The notes beneath the pieces were generated by a model. The model ran no database searches. It saw nothing but the letters and a program-made list of their open reading frames with translations, and had not been told where the DNA came from. DNA of 5,185 nucleotides from Deltaproteobacteria bacterium RIFCSPLOWO2_02_FULL_57_26 (GTDB lineage Bacteria; Desulfobacterota; Binatia; UBA9968), in contig MGSI01000101.1 in NCBI GenBank assembly GCA_001798455.1, forward strand, positions 1 to 5,185, in the 5' to 3' direction. The translations under genes were made by a program, and so were the position numbers. This document shows, in pieces, positions 1-5,185 of the stretch (the stretch's first letter is position 1; the number at the start of each line of letters is the position of its first letter).

Positions 1-1883
1 ATCCGCTTACGTTTGAGGGCGGCTGAAGCATCCTCGGACCCTGATTCGATTTTTTTCAGTGTGATCGTGCCTCTCGGGACCGTGGCCTTGAGGCGGAAAG
101 TAATAAACTCAACACCCCTCCACGGCATGGAAAAAGTGTAGAGCTCTTCGTGCCGTTTATGGAATCGCTCGACGATAGGCGCGACATCACTCTGGCTCAG
201 ATTCCCGAGTGGAATCTCGGCCTCGACCTGGTGGAACTGTCGAATGTAGCGCATTTCAGCCGTGCGGGAGAGCACGATGTCGTTGGCGGGGAAACCCATG
301 GATTCTACGTCTTTCCCGGCCTCTCGCTCCATTTCGGCGTAAATCTCATTGACTCGATCGATCTCGAGCCGGTCCGCTCGGGTCACATAGGTGCGGGCGT
401 AGTCACGCCCGATATCCATGGCGTGCATGCCGAAGGCGCTGAACACTGCCGAGTAGGAAGGAATCAGCACCGTCGGGATATCGAGGTGCTCGGCAATGAA
501 TGCCGCATGCACCGGCCCGGCTCCACCTCCGGCCACGAGCACGAAATCGCGCACGTCAAAGCCGCGCTTGGTAGATACATCGGTGATTGCATTGGCCATG
601 ACCGTGTTGATGGTCGTGAAGATCGCCTCCGCCGCCGCCTTGGCTCCCATCCCGAGAGCTTTGCCGACTTTCTCCACCGCGGCACGTGCCAGTTCCTCCT
701 TGAGCATGATCTCGCCGCCGAGGAAGTAGTCAGCCGGCAAATAACCCAGCACCAGGTCGGCATCTGTCACCGTCGCCTCGGCCCCGCCCTTGCCATAGCA
801 GGCCGGCCCGGGTTCGGCCCCGGCGCTCTGCGGGCCGACTCTGAGAAGACCCAGAGAGTCGATCCACGCGATGCTTCCGCCGCCGGCGCCGGCACTGTGA
901 ACATCTACCATCTTGATGGCGAGCCGGTGATCCCCCTCCCAGCGCTCCGTAGTGGTAGGGATCTCCCGGTCCCGGATCACGCAGACGTCAAAGCTCGTGC
1001 CCCCCATGTCGACGGTGATCAGGTCTTTGTGACCAGTCAGGTCTCCCAGATACAGGGCGCCCGAGGGGGCTGCTGCCGGACCCGAACCGATCAGGTAGAC
1101 AGCGCTACGCGCCGAATAATCCACCGTCTGCATAAGCCCGTTAGTGAGCATGATGAGGAGCTTGCCGCCTAAACCTGATTCGCGCAGTTGCTTCTCCAGG
1201 CTGTTGAAGTAGCCAGACACGATGCGCCCGACATAGGCGTCTATCAGGGTTGTGCTGAAGCGTTCAAACTCTCCCCACACGGGCAAAATCGCGTGCGAAG
1301 CGCTGACATAGACCCCGTCTAACTCTTGGCTACAAATCTCCGCCGCCCTTTTCTCATTTTGGGGATTGGCATAGGAATGAAGAAAGCAGATTGCCACGGA
1401 CTCGACTCGCTCCTTCTTGAGCTGGGAGATGATCTCGTCGAGCTCTTTCTCGTTCAGGGGAGTCATCAGCTCGCCCGTATAGAGTGTTCTCTCCTCGACT
1501 ACGTACCTTAGATACCGGGGCGCTAGCGGCTCGTAGGGGGGAATAAAAAAATTGTACAAGGAGACCCGCTCATCTTTGATTCCCCGGCGGATCTCCACGA
1601 GATCGCGGAAACCCTTGGTGGTGATCATCGCGGTCTTGGCGCCGCGGCCGGTAATCAAGGTATTGGTGGCAAGGGTCGTGCCATGTACTGAGATGTCCAC
1701 CTCGCCCAGGAGCGCCTTTAGAGGCTCGTTAAAGAAACGCGCTGCCTTCTCCAGGGAGTTCAGAAATCCTGTGGCTAGTGCTGTGGGCGTTGAGGGGGAT
1801 TTGAACGCGCGCAATTCCCCCGATTCGGTCATGACCAGACAGTCCGTGAACGTGCCGCCAACATCGATGCAAACCCTCTTCAT
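1..1883 (-). CDS. Hydantoinase/oxoprolinase family protein, HyuA-type A subunit (3' end outside window)
   Basis: I translated this frame by hand: it is open from the ATG at 1883 to the left edge, 627 codons without a stop. Family members are usually about 680-700 aa, so only the C-terminal end is missing. Visible motifs are DVGGTFTD (residues 7-14, actin-like ATPase phosphate loop), HGTTLATNTLI (67-77), GEFERFSTTLIDAYV (204-218), VDMGGTSFDV (291-300, second ATPase motif), SAGAGGGS (330-337), GAEPGPACYG (355-364) and AGGGAGPVHAA (451-461). This is the order N-terminal Hydant_A domain, hydantoinase A core, C-terminal domain. It should be a soluble cytoplasmic enzyme. The family couples ATP hydrolysis to opening of hydantoins or 5-oxoproline, or to ketone carboxylation (acetone and acetophenone carboxylases), normally with a HyuB partner. 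HyuB is expected to the left, outside the window. The start is supported by GGAGG at 1891-1895 with a 7-nt spacer. The gene begins 24 nt after the amidohydrolase stop, so the two are probably co-transcribed. The family is certain; the substrate is unknown. Confidence 0.95.
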   Translation of the reverse strand, partial: MKRVCIDVGGTFTDCLVMTESGELRAFKSPSTPTALATGFLNSLEKAARFFNEPLKALLGEVDISVHGTTLATNTLITGRGAKTAMITTKGFRDLVEIRRGIKDERVSLYNFFIPPYEPLAPRYLRYVVEERTLYTGELMTPLNEKELDEIISQLKKERVESVAICFLHSYANPQNEKRAAEICSQELDGVYVSASHAILPVWGEFERFSTTLIDAYVGRIVSGYFNSLEKQLRESGLGGKLLIMLTNGLMQTVDYSARSAVYLIGSGPAAAPSGALYLGDLTGHKDLITVDMGGTSFDVCVIRDREIPTTTERWEGDHRLAIKMVDVHSAGAGGGSIAWIDSLGLLRVGPQSAGAEPGPACYGKGGAEATVTDADLVLGYLPADYFLGGEIMLKEELARAAVEKVGKALGMGAKAAAEAIFTTINTVMANAITDVSTKRGFDVRDFVLVAGGGAGPVHAAFIAEHLDIPTVLIPSYSAVFSAFGMHAMDIGRDYARTYVTRADRLEIDRVNEIYAEMEREAGKDVESMGFPANDIVLSRTAEMRYIRQFHQVEAEIPLGNLSQSDVAPIVERFHKRHEELYTFSMPWRGVEFITFRLKATVPRGTITLKKIESGSEDASAALKRKR

Positions 1884-1907
1884 ATGTTGTCCTCCTCGAC
1901 GTGTCTC

Positions 1908-2927
1908 TCAGGGTTCAACTCCCAGAAGGGCACGGCCGTTGTCGCACAGGATGCGGCGCTGCTCCTCGGCGGTCAGGCCCGACTCGGCTAGCGCCTCCAT
2001 GGCTAAGCGCACACCCATCTCCAGCGGGCGGTAAGGCGCGTCAGTCCCCATAACCACGCGGTCGATACCCACCTGGCGCACGGCGCAGGCGATGGCTGCC
2101 CCGTCCACAGCGTGGATGTCCACCCAGAAGCGGCCGAAGTAGTCGCGCAGCCGGGCCGGAACCGGAGCTGACGCAGGGATCTTTCCCTGCTCAACGTAAT
2201 ACCGGTGCATCAGGTAAGCGCTGTCAAAACGTCCCGCCAAAAAGGGAATGAACCCGCCCAACTGGCAGAATAGAAACTTGGTTTGGGGAAAGCGGTCGAA
2301 TACGCCCGACTGAACTAGTCGGCCAATGCACAGCGTTGTATCGAGCAGCATCCCCACCTGGCCGCGCAGGAGCAGGGGCCCCTGTGCTGAGCGGTGCATG
2401 AGCTGTTCCCAGTTGGCCGGGGATGCAAACGGGTGCACGAAGACGGGAACGTTGTACTCCGCCGCCATCTCGTACACAGGCCAGAACCGGGGATCATCCG
2501 GATAAAGCCCGTCGTAACTGGTCATCATGTGGATAATTCGCATGCCCAACGAGTCCAGGGCTCGCCGCAGCTCCGCCAGCCCTCCCTTGCCTCCTTCCGC
2601 GTCAAAGGCCGCTGCGCCCACAATCCGGCCTGGGTAGCAGGCCTGTGCCTCAGCCATTGCATCGTTGGCGATCCGCACACCTTCGGAGCGGCTTAGCCCC
2701 GCGGCGCCGATGGCCATTTCCAAGAACGCCGAATAGGTCATCGCCGAGCAAGCAACCCCACAGGCATCCAACTGGGCGAGTTGCTCGTCCATGTGGTCCC
2801 AGGTCGAGGATTGGAGATTGGGGCCATACTCTTTACCGGCAGCAGCCCGGCGCAGTGGCACCATCAGGCTTTCAGGGAAGTAATGAGCATGACAATCAAA
2901 GATCGGTGGCGTCACACCCTGGTCCAT
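1908..2927 (-). CDS. ACMSD-like amidohydrolase (amidohydrolase-2 / COG2159-type metal-dependent decarboxylase or hydrolase)
   Basis: This is a complete 339-aa protein with the length and TIM-barrel pattern of the 2-amino-3-carboxymuconate-6-semialdehyde decarboxylase (ACMSD) group. Expected metal ligands are present: HAH at H13 and H15, the His of VFVHPF at H165, and the Asp of VVMGTDAPY at D296. The conserved tail of the barrel reads GGFIPFLAGRFDSAY. The residue that is normally the catalytic His in the AHGGG motif is Gln here (Q222, in FLFCQLGGF), so chemistry may differ from classical ACMSD. Relatives include resorcylate and carboxyvanillate decarboxylases, hydratases and hydrolases, so decarboxylation is plausible but not shown. 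No signal peptide is seen. A GTG at 2957 would add ten residues, but it lacks a Shine-Dalgarno and sits at the edge of an inverted repeat. The ATG at 2927 has GAGGGAG at ideal spacing and is preferred. It is the first gene of a probable operon with the hydantoinase A-type gene. Confidence 0.9.
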   Translation of the reverse strand: MDQGVTPPIFDCHAHYFPESLMVPLRRAAAGKEYGPNLQSSTWDHMDEQLAQLDACGVACSAMTYSAFLEMAIGAAGLSRSEGVRIANDAMAEAQACYPGRIVGAAAFDAEGGKGGLAELRRALDSLGMRIIHMMTSYDGLYPDDPRFWPVYEMAAEYNVPVFVHPFASPANWEQLMHRSAQGPLLLRGQVGMLLDTTLCIGRLVQSGVFDRFPQTKFLFCQLGGFIPFLAGRFDSAYLMHRYYVEQGKIPASAPVPARLRDYFGRFWVDIHAVDGAAIACAVRQVGIDRVVMGTDAPYRPLEMGVRLAMEALAESGLTAEEQRRILCDNGRALLGVEP

Positions 2928-2934
2928 AACAAAG

Positions 2935-2941
2935 CTCCCTC
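2935..2941 (-). promoter_or_regulatory. Ribosome binding site deciding the amidohydrolase start
   Basis: On the minus strand GAGGGAG lies 7 nt before the ATG at 2927. No comparable purine-rich site precedes the in-frame GTG at 2957, so this site selects the shorter, 339-aa product. Confidence 0.75.
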
Positions 2942-2957
2942 GGGAAACGCGCTCCAC

Positions 2958-2990
2958 TTCGACAAGCTCAGTGCGGTGAGCAAAGTCGAA
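2958..2990. repeat. Imperfect inverted repeat (hairpin), possibly a dispersed intergenic element
   Basis: The left arm TTCGACAAGCTCA (2958-2970) pairs with TGAGCAAAGTCGAA (2977-2990) around a 6-nt loop. A TTCGAC/GTCGAA stem and a GCTCA/TGAGC stem are separated by a small AA/AAA internal loop. There is no T-run, and it lies upstream of both flanking genes, so it is not a terminator. Hairpins built on TTCGACAAGCTCA-like arms recur in many environmental bacterial genomes, in my recollection. Copy number in this genome cannot be seen from one window. Confidence 0.7.
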
Positions 2991-3010
2991 CCGTCGGCTG
3001 CGGCCGATGG
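2991..3010. repeat. Short hairpin adjoining the inverted repeat
   Basis: CCGTCGGC (2991-2998) faces GCCGATGG (3003-3010) across a 4-nt loop. Seven of eight positions are complementary, and the eighth is G-T (wobble in RNA). It directly abuts the 2958-2990 inverted repeat, so both may belong to one composite element. Confidence 0.45.
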
Positions 3011-3031
3011 AGTGTCCTCGCTTCGCTCAGA

Positions 3032-3094
3032 ATTTCAGATTGCAGATCTCATATCTCAGATTTGAGATTTGAAATTTGCCATTTGAAATCCCGA
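3032..3094. repeat. Degenerate 7-bp tandem array, nine units, forming a 58-bp imperfect palindrome
   Basis: Nine successive 7-mers in perfect register start at 3032, 3039, 3046, 3053, 3060, 3067, 3074, 3081 and 3088, each beginning with AT. The first four follow ATYTCAG loosely. The next four follow ATTTGAR loosely, which is the reverse complement in shifted register, and the last is a degenerate ATCCCGA. The array therefore changes orientation at about 3060. Bases 3032-3059 match the reverse complement of 3062-3089 at 22 of 28 positions. Three of the six mismatches would be G-U pairs in a plus-strand RNA. It resembles the short tandemly repeated heptanucleotide sequences described in cyanobacteria and other bacteria. 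It is much richer in A+T than its surroundings. Confidence 0.75.
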
Positions 3095-3232
3095 AGGGCC
3101 TGTCCGCAGCCTCGCTCGCGCCCCCTCGGTCGCAGGGGCTTGCCGCCGAGACCGGTGAAACATCGTGCGGGGCGGTCGTGTCTTAAACGGCTGCTAACGT
3201 ATTCCAGGACCATATGAGAATGCAAGCGGTCG

Positions 3233-3242
3233 AACTTAAGTT
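3233..3242. promoter_or_regulatory. Perfect 10-bp palindrome overlapping a -35 box, possible operator
   Basis: AACTTAAGTT is fully self-complementary and shares its last two bases with the TTGACA at 3241. Its flanks GTC (3229-3231) and GAC (3243-3245) are also complementary if one extra G (3232) is allowed on the left. This gives two near-symmetric 8-bp half sites. The position would suit a repressor or activator site, but no regulator gene is in the window. Confidence 0.25.
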
Positions 3243-3268
3243 GACACAGGAACATCTTGTCGGATAGT
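3241..3268 (+). promoter_or_regulatory. Candidate sigma70-type promoter for the ThDP-enzyme gene
   Basis: A perfect TTGACA (3241-3246) is followed after 16 bases by GATAGT (3263-3268), which matches TATAAT at four of six positions. Transcription would begin near 3275 and give a leader of roughly 110 nt before the ATG at 3388. Assignment rests on consensus match and position only. Confidence 0.4.
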
Positions 3269-3320
3269 CTCGCGTCCAACTGGTGCTGGTGGCCGGAACT
3301 ATTTTTGACTTCTCCGTGGC

Positions 3321-3348
3321 TAGTTCTTGGTTTCTTGTTTGCGGTTAA
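3321..3348. repeat. Second degenerate 7-bp-period array (NNGTTNN)
   Basis: GTT occurs at exactly 7-bp steps, at 3323, 3330, 3337 and 3344, giving four units of the form NNGTTNN with T-rich flanks. The unit differs from that of the 3032-3094 array, but the period is the same. The array lies in the likely 5' untranslated region of the ThDP-enzyme gene, 40 bases before its start codon. Confidence 0.45.
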
Positions 3349-3387
3349 CTCGAAACCCGAAGCTGCGAAAGGCTTGGAGGACTCATC

Positions 3388-5106
3388 ATGCATGGCGGGA
3401 AAGCGCTTGTTAAGATTTTTGAACGGGCGGGGGTTGATTACATTTTTTCCTCCCCTGGAACCGAGTGGCCGCCGGTGTGGGAGGCGCTCGCCGAAGCACA
3501 GGGGGGAGGGATCGATCGGCCCCGGTACATAAACTGCCGCCATGAAGCGCTGGCTGTCGCCATGGCGTCGGGTTACACCAAGGTGACCGGCAGACCGCAG
3601 GCGGTCTTGCTGCATGCTACGGCGGGACCGCTGAACGCGGCCATGGTTCTGCGCGCTGCTTATCAGGAGCGGGTGCCCATGGTGATCTGCTGCGGCGAGA
3701 CCTCTGCCTTCGGAGAGGAACGCCGGCTTCCGGACCCGGGGAACCAGTGGGTTCATGACCTTACGGACATCGGCGGACCCGCGGAGCTACTCCGGCGTTG
3801 CGTCAAGTGGAGCGAGCGCGTCACTGCTTCATCGATCTTTGTCCCGTCTGTGGAGCGTGCCATGCAAATTGCCGTGGAGCCTCCTGCGGGACCGGTGCTT
3901 CTGGGTGTGTCGTTTGAGAGCATGTTGGACGAAGTATCTTTGCCCGAGGAGAACAAGCCCAATCGGGTGGCGCGCGCTTTCGCAATCGATGAGGCGGCGA
4001 TCCAAGAGGCTGTCGACAGCCTCTTGAGTGCCCAGCATCCCGTGCTTGTAACGGAGCATGTAGGCCGAGATGCGTCGGTCGTGGGTCCTCTCGTTGAACT
4101 GTGCGAGTCGTTGGCCATTCCGGTTATGGAATCCTTCCGGCCTGCGTTTTTGAATTTCCCGCGTAATCACCCTTTATATCTTCCTTACGATCCTCGGCGC
4201 ATTGAGTCCGCCGACCTGGTGCTGGTCGCCGATGCGGTCACTCCCTGGTATCCGGTTAGTAGAGGGCCGAAAGGCAACGCCAAGGTCGTTTTCCTGGGCG
4301 ATGAATATCCCTACTCCCGGCTCCCTTTCTGGGGATACAAAGTAGATCTGGCATTGGTTGCGCCGCCGGCAGCGACATTGGCCAGGCTGGTCAACCGAGT
4401 CAAGGCATCAGAAGGGTTCGTTGGAAACCGGGCTGCGTATGAGGAGCGGTTCCGTGGTATTCGTGAAGAACACGATAAGCAGATGACAACGCGGCAGCGT
4501 GCCGCCGTGGAGCACAAGAACGATATCCCGGTCGATCCGCGTTGGCTCTGTCAGGCGCTCAACGAATCTATTCCGCCGAACGCGGTCATCGTGGAAGAGA
4601 CCACCGTGCATCGGACGCTGATTCAGAATATGATCCACCGGACTCAACCGATGTCGCACATCGCCCGCGTGACCGGAGGATTGGGCGTAAGCCTGGGTTA
4701 CGCGCTAGGCGTAAAGCTGGCCATGAAAGAGCGGCCAGTCTTCGTGCTCATCGGCGACGGGGCCTTCCACTACAATCCGGTGCCGTCATGTTTAGGGTTG
4801 GCGCAGGAATATGACCTGCCGATCATCGTGGTCGTGTTTAATAACCAGCGCTATCTCTCCATGGAAAGGGGCCTCCTCAGGTATTATCCGGACGGCGCTG
4901 CAAAAAAGACGCGGATTCACTTCGGCGGCCCCATCCTACCCAATCCCGACTACCGTCACTATGCTGACGTCTATGGGGGTTACGGGGTTAGAGTGACAGA
5001 TCCCAAAGATATTGAACCGGCAGTTGCTGGCGCCCTGGAACATGGGACTGCGGGACGATTGGCCTTAATTGATGTGGTTCTCAACGATTACGTACCTGGC
5101 CAGTAA
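3388..5106 (+). CDS. Thiamine-diphosphate-dependent enzyme, acetolactate synthase/benzoylformate decarboxylase superfamily
   Basis: This complete 572-aa protein has the usual three domains: an N-terminal PYR domain (about 1-170), a central domain (about 200-335) and a C-terminal PP domain (about 385-565). The cofactor-activating Glu is E53 in CRHEALAVAMASGY. The diphosphate/Mg site is GDG at 456-458 followed by NN at 485-486, the standard GDG-NN signature. H76 in LLHATAGPLNAA aligns with His70 of Pseudomonas putida benzoylformate decarboxylase, and T25 in SSPGTEW aligns with its Ser26. The second active-site His (His281) has no obvious counterpart near AVTPWYPVSRG (283-293). Hence a 2-oxoacid decarboxylase or carboligase/lyase is likelier than acetolactate synthase, but the substrate is not identifiable. 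It should be a soluble oligomer. The start is supported by GGAGG at 3376-3380, 7 nt before the ATG. It is transcribed divergently from the amidohydrolase-hydantoinase operon. No cofactor residue seems missing. Confidence 0.93.
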   Translation: MHGGKALVKIFERAGVDYIFSSPGTEWPPVWEALAEAQGGGIDRPRYINCRHEALAVAMASGYTKVTGRPQAVLLHATAGPLNAAMVLRAAYQERVPMVICCGETSAFGEERRLPDPGNQWVHDLTDIGGPAELLRRCVKWSERVTASSIFVPSVERAMQIAVEPPAGPVLLGVSFESMLDEVSLPEENKPNRVARAFAIDEAAIQEAVDSLLSAQHPVLVTEHVGRDASVVGPLVELCESLAIPVMESFRPAFLNFPRNHPLYLPYDPRRIESADLVLVADAVTPWYPVSRGPKGNAKVVFLGDEYPYSRLPFWGYKVDLALVAPPAATLARLVNRVKASEGFVGNRAAYEERFRGIREEHDKQMTTRQRAAVEHKNDIPVDPRWLCQALNESIPPNAVIVEETTVHRTLIQNMIHRTQPMSHIARVTGGLGVSLGYALGVKLAMKERPVFVLIGDGAFHYNPVPSCLGLAQEYDLPIIVVVFNNQRYLSMERGLLRYYPDGAAKKTRIHFGGPILPNPDYRHYADVYGGYGVRVTDPKDIEPAVAGALEHGTAGRLALIDVVLNDYVPGQ

Positions 5107-5185
5107 GCCTGGCAGGGTGCGGTTACGCCCACGGGACTCGGGCGCCGATGAGGACGAACGCGATCTGGCAGGGTTCGTTCCCGCG
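5107..5185. other. 3' flank of the ThDP-enzyme gene with small hairpins and a direct repeat
   Basis: CTGGCAGGGT occurs twice (5109-5118 and 5165-5174). CGCCC (5126-5130) can pair with GGGCG (5140-5144), and ACGAAC (5154-5159) with GTTCGT (5173-5178). Neither stem is followed by a T-run, so an intrinsic terminator is not supported. A short minus-strand frame open from the right edge to a TAA at about 5123 could be the tail of a convergent gene, but about 20 codons cannot be recognised. Confidence 0.35.

Larger units (their letters stand above)
2928..3387. other. Divergent intergenic region between the amidohydrolase operon and the ThDP-enzyme gene
   Basis: These 460 bases separate two genes read outward. 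No open frame here has both a ribosome binding site and a recognisable protein. The region holds two hairpin repeats, two 7-bp-period arrays, and a promoter candidate with an overlapping palindrome, each listed separately. The stretch 3095-3230 is GC-rich and I see no gene, RNA gene or clear motif in it. A promoter for the minus-strand operon must lie here, but no convincing -35/-10 pair is visible on that strand. Confidence 0.8.

Noticed and set aside
150..1172. Plus-strand open frame of 340 codons
   Set aside because: It lies antisense to the hydantoinase A-type gene, whose conserved motifs are all in the minus frame. It has no recognisable family and no ribosome binding site that I can see.
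1552..2034. Plus-strand open frame of 160 codons
   Set aside because: It crosses the junction between two well-supported minus-strand genes and is antisense to both. The product is rich in Arg, Ser and Pro, as expected of a shadow frame.
2928..2957. N-terminal extension of the amidohydrolase from a GTG start
   Set aside because: No Shine-Dalgarno precedes the GTG. The ATG at 2927 has GAGGGAG at ideal spacing and puts the HxH motif at a normal distance from the start.
2781..3065. Plus-strand open frame of 94 codons reaching into the intergenic region
   Set aside because: Most of it is antisense to the amidohydrolase N-terminus and the rest is translated inverted repeat and heptamer array. 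No family resemblance.
3032..3094. CRISPR array
   Set aside because: Units are 7 bp, directly adjacent and without spacers; no cas gene is present.
3120..3139. GC-rich stem CCCCT/AGGGG as a terminator
   Set aside because: The stem is only about five pairs, has no following T-run, and lies between two gene starts where no transcript is expected to end.
3049..3756. Minus-strand open frame of 235 codons spanning the intergenic region and the start of the ThDP gene
   Set aside because: Its C-terminal end is translated heptamer array and its N-terminal part is antisense to the conserved PYR domain. The composition is not protein-like.
5148..5185. Possible start of a new plus-strand gene at the ATG at 5148
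   Set aside because: Only 12 codons fit before the window ends, there is no good ribosome binding site, and nothing is recognisable.

Overview
This is a bacterial metabolic window of moderately high GC with well-formed Shine-Dalgarno sequences (GGAGG or GGGAG, 7 nt before each start). It holds three substantial genes in a divergent layout. No rRNA, tRNA, CRISPR array, integrase or transposase is visible. The lineage cannot be fixed from the sequence. The degenerate heptamer arrays and the hairpin element in the intergenic region resemble what is common in uncultured soil and sediment bacteria, but that is an impression, not a classification.

Left part (1-2927, minus strand): a two-gene operon read right to left. 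The first gene encodes an ACMSD-like amidohydrolase (amidohydrolase-2 family, 339 aa). After a 24-nt gap comes a hydantoinase/oxoprolinase A-subunit (HyuA-type) gene. It runs off the left edge, with 627 codons present and the stop missing.

Middle (2928-3387): a gene-free divergent region of about 460 bp, unusually rich in structure. In order it holds an imperfect inverted repeat (2958-2990), a second small hairpin (2991-3010), a nine-unit degenerate 7-bp tandem array that is also a 58-bp imperfect palindrome (3032-3094), a GC-rich stretch with nothing recognisable, a 10-bp perfect palindrome overlapping a sigma70-like promoter (3233-3268), and a second degenerate 7-bp array (3321-3348).

Right part (3388-5106, plus strand): a complete 572-aa thiamine-diphosphate-dependent enzyme. 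It has the three-domain plan of the acetolactate synthase/benzoylformate decarboxylase superfamily and keeps a benzoylformate-decarboxylase-like active-site His. The last 79 bases hold small hairpins and a 10-bp direct repeat but no gene that can be supported.

Together the three enzymes look like part of a catabolic cluster for a small organic acid, ketone or cyclic amide: ATP-dependent ring opening or carboxylation (HyuA with an expected HyuB outside the window), a metal-dependent decarboxylase or hydrolase, and a ThDP-dependent C-C lyase or decarboxylase. The substrate cannot be named. The most unusual sequence-level signals are the Gln at the usual catalytic His position of the amidohydrolase and the two heptamer arrays in the divergent promoter region.
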